Below, piece after piece: positions 25,711 to 33,912 of a stretch of DNA of 64,000 nucleotides (positions are counted from its first letter, which is position 1; each line of letters opens with the position of its first letter). The notes beneath the pieces were generated by a model. The model was not told the DNA's origin. It saw only the letters and a list, made by a program, of their open reading frames with translations, and made no database searches. The DNA comes from Hymenobacter sp. CRA2 (GTDB lineage Bacteria > Bacteroidota > Bacteroidia > Cytophagales > Hymenobacteraceae), in assembly GCF_002007105.1 (NCBI RefSeq), contig NZ_MVBC01000006.1, positions 241,639 through 305,638 on the forward strand, read 5' to 3'. Position numbers and translations under genes: made by a program.

Positions 25711-25750
25711 CACAAGGGCCGCCACTCCGATGAGAGTGGCGGCCCTTGTG
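25711..25750. terminator. Hairpin between convergent genes
   Basis: CACAAGGGCCGCCACTC pairs with GAGTGGCGGCCCTTGTG around a short loop (17-base arms). It lies between the rightward TPR gene and the leftward thioredoxin gene. It lacks a long T run, so it may act mainly as a barrier or RNA 3-prime stabiliser. Confidence 0.7.
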
Positions 25751-25814
25751 CTTGCAAGCGGACCTCACGAAGCCAGAAGTAACATTCGTCAGCTGCTTAG
25801 GTACACCCTGACAA

Positions 25815-26126
25815 CTACTTGCCCACGTAGCCAGCCAGCACCTGGTTGAGTTGGGGCTCGGGCACCACGCCCGACTGGCGCCACACCGGCTGGCCCTGGT
25901 GAAACAGAATCAAGGTCGGAATGCCCTGCACCCGAAACTGCTGGGCCGCGGCCGGGTTGCGGTCCACGTCCACCTTGATGATTTTGATTTTGCCCTGGTG
26001 CCGCGCCGCTACTTGCTGCAGAATGGGCGCCATGGTTTTGCAGGGGCCGCACCAATCGGCGTAGAAATCGACGAGCACCGGCATGCCGGGGCTGCTGATG
26101 AGTTCGGCGAAGGATTTCTTGGCCAT
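25815..26126 (-). CDS. trxA: Thioredoxin
   Basis: A 103-residue single-domain thioredoxin: VLVDFYADWCGPCKTMAPIL carries the WCGPC active site at residues 25-29, the buried Asp lies in KVDVDRN, and the cis-Pro in GIPTLILFHQG. Cytoplasmic (no signal peptide), full length, both Cys present. It reduces disulfides in target proteins using thioredoxin reductase, which is not encoded nearby. Confidence 0.95.
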   Translation of the reverse strand: MAKKSFAELISSPGMPVLVDFYADWCGPCKTMAPILQQVAARHQGKIKIIKVDVDRNPAAAQQFRVQGIPTLILFHQGQPVWRQSGVVPEPQLNQVLAGYVGK

Positions 26127-26191
26127 GATGATTCGAAAGACTGGGTGATACCTGCGCTATACGCAGGCCAGCCCAAAATTGGCCAAAGCAG

Positions 26192-26232
26192 AAAAAAGAC
26201 GCGGCCCGGCTCTGGGCAGAACCGGGCCGCGT
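26192..26232 (-). terminator. Rho-independent terminator for the gene ending at 26256
   Basis: In leftward reading ACGCGGCCCGG and CCGGGCCGCGT form a GC-rich stem, followed by CTTTTTTC. It begins 24 bases after the stop codon of the leftward gene. Confidence 0.85.
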
Positions 26233-26255
26233 TGGCTGCCGTGCAGGCGCTATAC

Positions 26256-26675
26256 TTATTTTTTAGCCCGCTCCACCACGGTTACGTCGTTGCCTACGAC
26301 GGGCAGCGTGAAGTGGCCACCGGCTACGCGCTTGCCGCCTACTTCGCACTGCCACACGTAGTTGCCGGGGGCGGAGTTGGCCGCGATGCCGGCGTCGGTC
26401 TTGAAGAAGTCGGCTTCGGTAGCCGGGCTTGGAAAGGTTACGTCTACGCCGTTCTGGCCCTTTTCCACCTCTTTCACGAGGCTGAAGATTTTGCCGGAGG
26501 TTTGATTGGTTACCACAAACTTGGCCGTGTACGCGCCAAGCTGACCAAACTTATCGGACACGCCAATCTTGACGAAGGCGTCGGTTGACACAAGCCACGT
26601 TTGGGCCTGTACCCGCGGTGCCCACAGCATGAGCACCAGCAACAGCCCCAAGAGGCCGCTGAAGCGTTTCCACAT
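26256..26675 (-). CDS. Secreted hypothetical protein with Ig-like beta-rich domain
   Basis: A 139-residue protein starting MWKRFSGLL (an in-frame ATG at 26696 would add MHNSTPA). The signal peptide ends in RVQAQ. The mature 115 residues are beta-rich: IGVSDKFGQLGAYTAKFVVTNQTSGKIFSLVKEV, then NYVWQCEVGGKRVAGGHFTLP. It has one Cys. The pattern resembles small periplasmic beta-sandwich proteins, but no family is recognised. A TATATTTG -7 box lies upstream and a strong terminator follows, so it is probably a single-gene unit. Confidence 0.65.
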   Translation of the reverse strand: MWKRFSGLLGLLLVLMLWAPRVQAQTWLVSTDAFVKIGVSDKFGQLGAYTAKFVVTNQTSGKIFSLVKEVEKGQNGVDVTFPSPATEADFFKTDAGIAANSAPGNYVWQCEVGGKRVAGGHFTLPVVGNDVTVVERAKK

Positions 26676-26845
26676 GGCAGGAGTAGAGTTGTGCATAGAG
26701 CGAGAAGAAAAGAGGGGAGTGAAGTGTGACGCGAGGAGTGAAGGGAGGCCGCGGGGCCCCGGTAGCTGGATAAAAACCAGAGAAAGGAAGGTATTTGAGC
26801 GTAAACCGTTTGAAGGTGAGGCGATGCTGCAACATCGCACACTAC

Positions 26846-26853
26846 CAAATATA
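26846..26853 (-). promoter_or_regulatory. Perfect -7 box TATATTTG
   Basis: A full TAnnTTTG match read leftward, about 170 bases upstream of the secreted-protein start. The region is AT-rich, which raises the chance of a random match, and no -33 TTG is found. Confidence 0.4.
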
Positions 26854-26959
26854 TAAACGTGGTAAGAGGATTGAAATATAAAAGGCCATATTTTTTTCTT
26901 GGCAAAGTAGAAACCCGGCTGCGGGCATCTTCTGCCGGTACCGGTGCGTAAGCTAAGCC

Positions 26960-27277
26960 GTGGCCCGTCGCAATAAACTTCCGCCGCCGGCACCCGCGCC
27001 GGCGCCCGAGACCCGCTGCCAGCTCTGCGAGCGGGAGGTGCAGTTCACCTCGCGTCATCACCTGGTGCCGCGCGAGGAAGGCGGGCGCTACGGCCCCACC
27101 GTCGACCTGTGCCAGCCCTGCCACAGTTCGGTGCACCTGCTGCTGACCAACAAGGAGCTGGCCCGGCGCTACCACAGCGTGGAAAGCCTGCAGCAGGCCG
27201 AAGAGCTGCAGAAATACCTCCATTGGATTCGACGCAGCCGCGTGGAGCGGCTCACTAACCGACGCCGGCGCCGCTGA
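26960..27277 (+). CDS. HNH endonuclease domain protein
   Basis: A 105-residue basic protein starting at GTG 26960. It carries two CxxC-type zinc knuckles (CQLCEREV and LCQPCHSSVH) enclosing SRHHLVPREEGGRYGPTVDL, the HNH layout (H-H, then N-equivalent region, then H). Proteins of this short type (ATP-dependent helicase-free HNH) may be nucleases or just zinc-binding DNA proteins. The middle Asn of the classical HNH is not obvious, so catalytic activity is uncertain. The C-terminus is Arg-rich. It overlaps no gene; a DUF6687-like gene follows after 30 bases, probably co-transcribed. Confidence 0.75.
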   Translation: MARRNKLPPPAPAPAPETRCQLCEREVQFTSRHHLVPREEGGRYGPTVDLCQPCHSSVHLLLTNKELARRYHSVESLQQAEELQKYLHWIRRSRVERLTNRRRRR

Positions 27278-27307
27278 TTGCGGCCGCTGCCGTTTCTTTG
27301 CCGGTCC

Positions 27308-28384
27308 ATGCCCCAGCTCACCTTTCTGCCATTCGGCGAAGCCCGCCGCCACGCCGCCGAAACGGTGGTAGTCGACAGCATCCTGCCGCGCGCCGCCCTT
27401 ACGCTGGCTCACTGGCGCGGGGCCCCCACGCCCACCGCGTTTCAGGACGATACCAGCGCCGGCTCGGTGCTGCGGGCCATAGCTGCCAGTGTCCCCGGTC
27501 TGCAAGCGGCGCGCTACGTCACGGCCAACCACTTCGACGTGGACGGTTTTGTGGGCGTGTGGGCGGCGCTGCACCCGGAGCAGGCCGCCGCCCACGCCGA
27601 GCTGCTGCGGCTCGTGGCGGTGCTCGGCGACTTCCGCGAAATCGACTGGCAGCACCCGTTGGCCGACCACGCCCTGAAGCTCGTGTGCTGGCTGAACGCC
27701 GAGGAAAAAGCCCGTTTCTACGAGCCGTTTGGTGCCCCGGCCCGGCGCCGGCGCGAAGACGAAGCCTCCGCCGAAAAATTCGACTGGTTTCTTCCCCGCT
27801 TCGCTGAGGTACTCCAAAACCCCGAAACCGGCCGCGCCGCCTGGCAACCCGAGTACGACCGGGTGCGGGCCGCCGTGGCCGTGATGCACAGTCCGGCTAC
27901 GCAGCTGCACCGGTATCCGGAAATCGGCCTGGTGGTGGTGCACACGCCCGCGCCGCTGCCCTATTACGCCTTGTTTGGGGATACCGCCGGGTGCGACATC
28001 GTGCTGAGCTGCTACGCCGGGCAGCGCTACGAGCTGGAATACAAGTACACCACGTGGGTCGACCTGGAAAGTCGCCCCACTAGGCCCCGGCTGCCGCTTG
28101 ATGGGCTGCTGGCCCAGCTGAATGCACGCGAAACCAGCGGGCAGCCCTGGGCCGCCGACGGCGTCACCGATACCGGCCCGCTGCTGCGCCTGAACGGCCG
28201 CAGGCTTAGCAAAGTGCAGCGCTACGCCGACCCCGACCAACGCCCGATTTATCCGTCCTCCATCACCGCGCAGGAAATGGAGCAGACGGTGGCAGCCTTT
28301 TTCCGGCAGCACTACGCGCACATCGGGCCGCGGCGGTACTGGACCTGGGATGAGGTGCGGGCCGCAGGTGCAGCTATCGGCTAA
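27308..28384 (+). CDS. DUF6687-like protein
   Basis: A 358-residue cytoplasmic protein from ATG 27308 (MPQLTFLPFGEARRH). The conserved-looking segment TANHFDVDGFVGVWAAL near residue 78 has a clustered His/Asp pair, reminiscent of metal or phosphate binding. Further marks are VVHTPAPLPYYALFGDTAGCDIVL and YELEYKYTTWVDLESRPTRPR. These recall DUF6687, a family of unknown role; the assignment is from memory. It follows the HNH gene closely on the same strand. Confidence 0.55.
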   Translation: MPQLTFLPFGEARRHAAETVVVDSILPRAALTLAHWRGAPTPTAFQDDTSAGSVLRAIAASVPGLQAARYVTANHFDVDGFVGVWAALHPEQAAAHAELLRLVAVLGDFREIDWQHPLADHALKLVCWLNAEEKARFYEPFGAPARRRREDEASAEKFDWFLPRFAEVLQNPETGRAAWQPEYDRVRAAVAVMHSPATQLHRYPEIGLVVVHTPAPLPYYALFGDTAGCDIVLSCYAGQRYELEYKYTTWVDLESRPTRPRLPLDGLLAQLNARETSGQPWAADGVTDTGPLLRLNGRRLSKVQRYADPDQRPIYPSSITAQEMEQTVAAFFRQHYAHIGPRRYWTWDEVRAAGAAIG

Positions 28385-28473
28385 GGCAGCAGCTGAAAAG
28401 CGCGTTGCCACGTCCTGCTGAGCGGGAGTGAACGGTAGGGCAGTCAACAAGTTGGCAAAGCGAATACGCTAGC

Positions 28474-28571
28474 ACGTCATGCTGAGCCCCGTCGAAGCAT
28501 CTATATCGCTGATGTCAGATACTAAACCTAACGAAGCGGGAGAGATGCTTCGACGGGGCTCAGCATGACGT
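28474..28571. repeat. Perfect 29-base inverted repeat element, family A copy 2
   Basis: The 29 bases at 28474-28502 (starting ACGTCATGCTGAGC, ending GAAGCATCT) recur perfectly inverted at 28543-28571, around a 40-base loop. It shares its core words with the decayed copy at 16491-16607. It lies between the rightward DUF6687-like gene and the leftward sbcC gene, so it could also serve as a bidirectional terminator or RNA barrier. It looks like a dispersed miniature palindromic element. Confidence 0.85.
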
Positions 28572-28623
28572 TCTTAAAGATCCTACTGTCCACAGAGCCA
28601 GGTCGAGCAACTGCCGACGGATG

Positions 28624-31600
28624 CTAGTCGGGCGCGGCGCAGTTGGTTTCGTCGCCCATCACGCCCACGATGTGCACAGTGCTGTTGCCGCCCGCGCCGG
28701 GGCGCACGCGGATCTGGGTCCCGATGCGCTCCTTCAGGTCGGTAACGTGCGAAATCACCCCGATCATCTTGCCCGAGTGTTGCAGGCGTTCGAGCGCGTC
28801 GAGGGCCGTGTTGAGCGCGTCCGGGTCGAGCGTGCCGAACCCTTCGTCGATAAACAGCGACTCGATGCGGGCCTTGTGGCCGGCTAGCTCGCTCAGGCCC
28901 AGGGCCAGGGCCAGGCTCACCAGGAAACTCTCGCCGCCCGACAGCGAAGCCATGGGGCGCACCGTGTCGGCCTGGTCGTGGTCGATGATCTGGAGCTCCA
29001 GGTTGCGGTTGGGCGTTTTCAGAATGGTGTAGCGGCCGGTGAGCTGGCGCAGGCGCAGGTTGGCCAAGCGGGCCAGGTGGCTGAGGGTGAGGCCCTGGGC
29101 AAACTGGCTGAACTTATCACCCCGCGCCGAGCCGATTTGCTCACTCAGATCCTGCCAGCGCTGCTCTTCCTGGCGGCGCAGTTGCAGCTCGCGTTGCCCT
29201 TCGGCTTGCTGCTGGCGCGCGGCATCGTCCTGGCTGAGCTGGTTGCTGACGGCACCTAGCTGCTGCTGCAAGGTGGCGTCGGCCATCGACAACGCATCAA
29301 GCTTGGTTTTGAGCTCGGCGGTGGTGTGCGGAGTCAGGAAGGCTTCGGCGTGGTGCTGCTGTTCGGCCGTTAGTTCGTTGAGGCGGCGGGTGGCGGTGGC
29401 CTGTGCTGTTTGGTGCTCCTGGCGGCGCTGCTCCAGGCGGGTGGCTTCGGGGGCGGGTAGTAGCAGGCGGCGGGCTTCGTCGGCACTGTTCAGGCCAGCT
29501 TTGGCCAGGGCCGCGGCCAGTTCGGTTTGCCGGGCGGCCAAAGTAGCCTGGTGAGCGGCCAGCTGGGTTTTTAGCTCACTTTGGGTATTCTGGCGAATGG
29601 CCAGTTCCTGTTGTTGCCGCGTCAGTTGGCTATGAGCATCGGTGAGGGCAGCGGCCAGCTTGCGAGTGCTCTGGCGCAGCTGCTCGGCCTCGGCGCTGGG
29701 GTCGGTGCCGGCGTAGCGAGCTTGGCGGGCAGCCCGCTGCTGATCGAGGGCCATCTGCTCGGCCTCCAGCGCGGCGGCAGCGGCGGCTAATTGCTGCTGC
29801 TGGCGGGCCAGCTCCTCGGTGCGGGACTTGTGCTGACTAGTGCGTTCCAATAGGTGTTTATCCAACTGTTTCATCTGAGCAACCTGCGCTTCATAGCACG
29901 CCGCGCGGTCTTGCAGTTCCACTAGCACGCTGTCGTAAGGTGCCCGGGTGGGGAGTGCCAACTGATGCGGCTGTAGATATTGCCGTATGGTGCGCAGAAA
30001 GTCTTCGGCCTGCTCGCGCCAGTATTCCAGCTCAAAGGCCATCGTTTTCAGCTCGGTTTCGAGGCCGGTCTGGCGGTCGAGTAGACGCGGAATTTCACGC
30101 TGAGCGACGGTAGCAGCTTCGCCGGCCTGCTGGTATTTCTCGCGCAGCTCTGCGAGCCGCTCGTCGAGCACGGCGAGGCGGCGGCGGCTCGCCAGGGCGG
30201 CGGCCTGCTGGGTGGTGGCTTCGGCAAGCAGCGCTTGCACGGCGGCGGGGTCGGTGGGCTGGGCGGGTGCGGGCTGTAGCGTGAGGGCCAGGGCCGTGGC
30301 TTGCTGCCGGGCCGTATCGGCGGCGGCCAGGGCTTCCTGAAGCTGCTGTTGCCGCTGCCGCTGCTCGGTCTGGCGGCGCGTCAGCTCGCTGGTGGCTTGT
30401 TGCAGATCCTGTTGCAGGGCTGCCAGGGCCAGTTTCTGCTCGGTTTCACGGCGTTCCTGCTCCGTGGTTTCGGCTTGAAAATCAGCCGCGAAAGCGTGCT
30501 CTAGCGCCCCGCACAGTGGGCAGGGCTGGCCGGCGTGCAGGTGTTGGCGGTGGGCATTGAGGTCGGCCAGGGCTTGCTGCAGGCGCAGCTCGCGCTGGTA
30601 GCTTTCCAGCAGACGTTGGGCGTCGGTGTGGCGGGTTTCGAGGTGGCTATAGGCCGTTTCGGCGGTGCTGAGGGCGGGGGCTTCGCGGCTAATGTCGGCA
30701 CTCAGGGCTTCGGCGCGGGTGCGGTGCTGTTCGGCGGCTTCGGCTTTGGGGAGCAGCTGTTGCAAGCCCTGCAGGTAGGTAGTCAAGTCGTCGGCGCGCT
30801 GCACTAGGGCGGCGGCTGTGGTGCCTTGCAGCAGCTCGTCGCGCTCGGCACGGCAGGGCTGGCCTTCGTCCTTAATGGCCTGCTGGCGGGCCAGGGCCTC
30901 CGTTTCGAGGCGGCGCTGGCGCTGCAGGTCCTCGGCCACGGTTTGCCGCTGGTTCAGCAGCTCCTGCCGGCGGGCTTCGCGGGTGGCCGCTTCCTTCTGC
31001 GCCGCCTGCAGGTCGATGATTTCGCGGCTGAGCTCGTTGATCTGGCTCTTGAGGTCAGCTTCGGCGCTGTGGCTGATCAGCCACCGGTCGAGGGCCGCGT
31101 TTTCGGTTTGCAGGCCGGCTATTTCCTGGGCTTGCCGGTCCAGCGCGGCCTGGGTTTCGGCCACGCTCTGCTGCTCCTGCGCGTAGGCGGCGCGCTTTTT
31201 AACCAGCTGCTGGTGCTCCACGGCAATGGCCGCGTCCTGCCGGCCTACTTCTTCTAGCAGGGGCAGGCGCTGGGTTTCCTCGGCCTGCGCGGCGTCCAGC
31301 ACTTCCTGGGCAGCTTGCCGGGCGGTGGCAGCCGTGGCGGTGGCCTGCGTCAGGCGGGGCAGCAACTGCTCCAGCTCCTGCAACTGCCGCTCGTCGTTGC
31401 GCACTTCCTGCTCGGCGGCTTCGGTCAGGGCCAGGGGAGTGGCCACGGCGCTGGCTCGCTGGTGCGCGGCCAGGCGGGCAAACTCGGGCTGCAGTTGCGC
31501 ATCCACGGCGCGCAGGCGCTCCACTTCGCGGGCGGCGGCGTCGAGTTGCCGGTCAAGCTGATCGAGGATGGTGCGCCAGGTCAGGCACACGGTCAGCTCT

Positions 31601-32343
31601 TCCTGCTCGTGGTGGTGCAGCTCCGTTTGCTGGTGCAGCGCGTCCAGCTGGCGCTCCAGCTCGGCACGTTCTTCGTCCGTCAGCAGCTTGGTGGCGTCCA
31701 GCTTGGCTTGCAGTAGCTTGGTTTTCAGCTCTTCCTCCTTCGCTTTTTCGAAGGCTGCTACCGACAGCCGGGAGTAGATGCCCACGTTGGTCATCTTTTC
31801 CAACAGGGCGCTGCGCTCCTTTTCCGGGGCGTGCAGGAAGCGCGCAAACTTGCCCTGGCTCAGCAGCACCGACTGCTCGAACTGCCCGAAATCCAGCCCC
31901 GACAGCTCGCTGACGCGCGCCGGCACGGCCTCTTTTCCGCTGACCACGGCCTCGTTCGACGGGCTCATGACCAGCGACATGGCGTCCTGGTTCAGCCCGC
32001 CCTTGTCCTCACCGCGGGTTTTGCGCCGCACTTCCCAGCGCGAGCGGTAGCGCACGCGCTGTGGGGCGCCGGTGTCGGCATCGGTGGCATACACTTCGAA
32101 TTCCACCTCCGAAAAGGCGTAGGCCGCGTGGCGGCTCACCATTTCGCCCACTTGCCGGTCGTGGCGGGGCACGCGGCCGTAGAGGCCCACCGAAATAGCG
32201 TCGAGCAGGGTGCTTTTGCCCGCGCCGGTGGGGCCGGTAATGGCAAACAGGCCCGTGTCGGCCAGCGGGGTAGTGTCGAAGCGAATCAGGTAAGGTCCGG
32301 GCAGCGAGTTGAGGTTGGCGAAACGGACGCTGATAATTTTCAT
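28624..32343 (-). CDS. sbcC: SbcC exonuclease subunit (Rad50-like SMC ATPase)
   Basis: A 1,239-residue protein. Walker A is in the first 45 residues (ITGPTGAGKSTLLDAI). Two very long Gln/Glu/Ala-rich coiled coils flank a zinc-hook CPLC near residue 606. The C-terminal ATPase half carries the signature LSGGESFLVSLALALGLSEL, a Walker B with LFIDEGFGTLDPDAL and the H-loop MIGVISHVTDLKERI. With SbcD it forms the ATP-dependent nuclease that opens DNA hairpins and cleaves palindromes and protein-blocked ends. Its ATG lies 83 bases after the sbcD stop. That palindromes are so common in this window is worth noting against its function. Confidence 0.95.
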   Translation of the reverse strand: MKIISVRFANLNSLPGPYLIRFDTTPLADTGLFAITGPTGAGKSTLLDAISVGLYGRVPRHDRQVGEMVSRHAAYAFSEVEFEVYATDADTGAPQRVRYRSRWEVRRKTRGEDKGGLNQDAMSLVMSPSNEAVVSGKEAVPARVSELSGLDFGQFEQSVLLSQGKFARFLHAPEKERSALLEKMTNVGIYSRLSVAAFEKAKEEELKTKLLQAKLDATKLLTDEERAELERQLDALHQQTELHHHEQEELTVCLTWRTILDQLDRQLDAAAREVERLRAVDAQLQPEFARLAAHQRASAVATPLALTEAAEQEVRNDERQLQELEQLLPRLTQATATAATARQAAQEVLDAAQAEETQRLPLLEEVGRQDAAIAVEHQQLVKKRAAYAQEQQSVAETQAALDRQAQEIAGLQTENAALDRWLISHSAEADLKSQINELSREIIDLQAAQKEAATREARRQELLNQRQTVAEDLQRQRRLETEALARQQAIKDEGQPCRAERDELLQGTTAAALVQRADDLTTYLQGLQQLLPKAEAAEQHRTRAEALSADISREAPALSTAETAYSHLETRHTDAQRLLESYQRELRLQQALADLNAHRQHLHAGQPCPLCGALEHAFAADFQAETTEQERRETEQKLALAALQQDLQQATSELTRRQTEQRQRQQQLQEALAAADTARQQATALALTLQPAPAQPTDPAAVQALLAEATTQQAAALASRRRLAVLDERLAELREKYQQAGEAATVAQREIPRLLDRQTGLETELKTMAFELEYWREQAEDFLRTIRQYLQPHQLALPTRAPYDSVLVELQDRAACYEAQVAQMKQLDKHLLERTSQHKSRTEELARQQQQLAAAAAALEAEQMALDQQRAARQARYAGTDPSAEAEQLRQSTRKLAAALTDAHSQLTRQQQELAIRQNTQSELKTQLAAHQATLAARQTELAAALAKAGLNSADEARRLLLPAPEATRLEQRRQEHQTAQATATRRLNELTAEQQHHAEAFLTPHTTAELKTKLDALSMADATLQQQLGAVSNQLSQDDAARQQQAEGQRELQLRRQEEQRWQDLSEQIGSARGDKFSQFAQGLTLSHLARLANLRLRQLTGRYTILKTPNRNLELQIIDHDQADTVRPMASLSGGESFLVSLALALGLSELAGHKARIESLFIDEGFGTLDPDALNTALDALERLQHSGKMIGVISHVTDLKERIGTQIRVRPGAGGNSTVHIVGVMGDETNCAAPD

Positions 32344-32426
32344 GCTAACGAAATTCCGGTACGGTTCCCGAAGATACAGCCGCCGCAGCGGGCGGCGTGG
32401 CGAGAAAAAGCGAGGGAAGCGGCGAC

Positions 32427-33689
32427 TTAGCCAGCAGTACCGCCCCAGGCAGCGGGGTCGGCTTCGGCCAACAGCTGCCGCAACTCGCCGAAGGTGGCCG
32501 TGAGGGCGGAAGCCCGCTCGGGCGGCAGCCCCGCCACGCGCCGCGCAAATACTTCTTCCACCGTCAGGTCGCTCAGTAGCTGCAGCGGTGCCACGCTGGC
32601 GGCCAGGTCGGGGGCTTCGGTGGCGCGCTGGTGGCGCACCCCGCGCGGGGCCAGCACCTGCTTTTTTTGGTGCGTGAGGGCCGCCTGCACGCGGCGCTGC
32701 ACCTCGGCCGGGGCCTCATCGGAATGCACCAACACATCGGCCCAGGCTACCAGTTCGAAAGCGGCGTTGTCGTAGGCCAGGATGTCGGCCTCCACTTCCT
32801 CCAGCGTGCCGTGAAAACGCTGCAGGCGTCGCGTCACGGGCACGGGCAGGGCCGTGATAGTAGGCGCCGTGCCGGCCCCCCCAAACTCCAGCAACAGCAC
32901 CTGCTGCCGGTCGTCGGCCTCGGTGAAGGACAGCGGCACCGGCGAGCCGGAGTAGCGGATGTGCTGGCGGCCGCCGACCACCTGCGGGCGGTGCAGGTGC
33001 CCCAGGGCTACGTAGTCGAAGGCGGCGGGGAAGTGCTCGGCGCCCACCAGGCCCAGCCCCCCGATGTGTACGTCGCGCTCGGCACCCTCGCGGGCTTCGC
33101 CGCCGGCGGCGTAGAGGTGGCCCGTGGCCAGCACGGGTACGTCCTGCTCGCGCGGGCGGCACACGGCCTCGTGCTCGGCCAGGGCCGCGTAGTGCGCCGC
33201 AATGCTTTCCCGAATGCGGTGCTGCCGGTCTTCGGGCGTTTCGCCGGGCACGGCCAGGCGGATGTCCCGGTCGCGCAGGAAGGGCACGGCGCACACCACC
33301 AGCGCGGGCCGGCCGTCGGCGCCGTCCAGCGTGAGCACCTGCTCGGTGGGGTCGGTGGGTACGTTGCCCACCACGTGAATGCGTAGCTGGCGCAGCAGCT
33401 GCCGGGAGGCGTTGAGCAGGGTAGGGGAGTCGTGGTTGCCGCCGACTATCACTACGTGGCGGCAGCCGGTGCCCTGCATCTGCATCAGAAAGGTGTAGTA
33501 AAGCTCCTGCGCCGCGTGCGAGGGGGAAGTGGTATCGAACACGTCGCCGGCCACCACCAACGCCTCCACGCCGTGCTCACGCACCATCGTCAGCAGCCAG
33601 TCCAGAAACAGGCGTTGCTCGGTGAGGCGCTCCTGCCCGGTCAGGAAGTGCTGGCCCAGGTGCCAGTCGGCGGTGTGCAGAACTTTCAT
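32427..33689 (-). CDS. sbcD: SbcD exonuclease subunit (Mre11-like nuclease)
   Basis: A 420-residue protein. The metallophosphoesterase motifs are in order: HTADWHLGQ (I), VVAGDVFDTTSPS (II), VIVGGNHDS (III), VLATGHLYA and YVALGHLHRPQ (IV/V). The capping domain follows, then a C-terminal stretch without strong motifs. It supplies the manganese-dependent nuclease of the SbcCD complex. First gene of the leftward sbcD-sbcC operon, with a TAATTTTG box 27-34 bases upstream of the ATG. Confidence 0.95.
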   Translation of the reverse strand: MKVLHTADWHLGQHFLTGQERLTEQRLFLDWLLTMVREHGVEALVVAGDVFDTTSPSHAAQELYYTFLMQMQGTGCRHVVIVGGNHDSPTLLNASRQLLRQLRIHVVGNVPTDPTEQVLTLDGADGRPALVVCAVPFLRDRDIRLAVPGETPEDRQHRIRESIAAHYAALAEHEAVCRPREQDVPVLATGHLYAAGGEAREGAERDVHIGGLGLVGAEHFPAAFDYVALGHLHRPQVVGGRQHIRYSGSPVPLSFTEADDRQQVLLLEFGGAGTAPTITALPVPVTRRLQRFHGTLEEVEADILAYDNAAFELVAWADVLVHSDEAPAEVQRRVQAALTHQKKQVLAPRGVRHQRATEAPDLAASVAPLQLLSDLTVEEVFARRVAGLPPERASALTATFGELRQLLAEADPAAWGGTAG

Positions 33690-33715
33690 GCGGAAACGAA
33701 GTGGCGGTGCAACTT

Positions 33716-33723
33716 CAAAATTA
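33716..33723 (-). promoter_or_regulatory. -7 box TAATTTTG for sbcDC
   Basis: A perfect TAnnTTTG match read leftward, predicting a short 5-prime leader before the sbcD ATG at 33689. A CAA on the plus strand at 33749 could be the -33 TTG, at a slightly long spacing of 25. Confidence 0.5.
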
Positions 33724-33782
33724 ACGTTTCCCGCGTCGATTTTCTCCGCAATTTGCCGCCGCTGGTGTGGAACTGGTGTAGC

Positions 33783-33851
33783 GTAAACCGGTTTACTACT
33801 ATGTCATAGTAGCTTGGTTTACTAAGCCTGCTGAGGCTTGTTTGCCTCAGC
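33783..33851. promoter_or_regulatory. Three adjacent palindromes in the sbcD/MOSC divergent spacer
   Basis: GTAAACCGGTTTAC (33783-33796) is a perfect 14-base palindrome. CTACTATG-T-CATAGTAG (33796-33812) follows directly, sharing one base. GCTGAGGC (33830-33837) pairs with GCCTCAGC (33844-33851) around TTGTTT. A candidate -7 box TAGCTTGG for the rightward gene (33810-33817) overlaps the second palindrome, so a protein bound there would cover the promoter. Candidate operators, function unproven. Confidence 0.5.
33810..33817 (+). promoter_or_regulatory. Candidate -7 box (TAGCTTGG) for the MOSC gene
   Basis: A TAnnTTG element overlapping the right half of the CTACTATG-type palindrome, about 95 bases before the MOSC ATG. 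Confidence 0.3.
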
Positions 33852-33912
33852 CTAAAAGAGTTTGCCGAGCCTGCCCAGCTGCTTTCCGCGTCCCTTGAAG
33901 CATTTATTGCCC

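Noticed and set aside
26960..28384. Prophage remnant (HNH nuclease as a packaging protein)
   Set aside because: No terminase, portal, capsid or tail gene lies nearby.
32716..33294. Out-of-frame leftward open frame inside sbcD
   Set aside because: Arg/Ala/Gly-rich alternative-frame translation; the sbcD frame shows all nuclease motifs.
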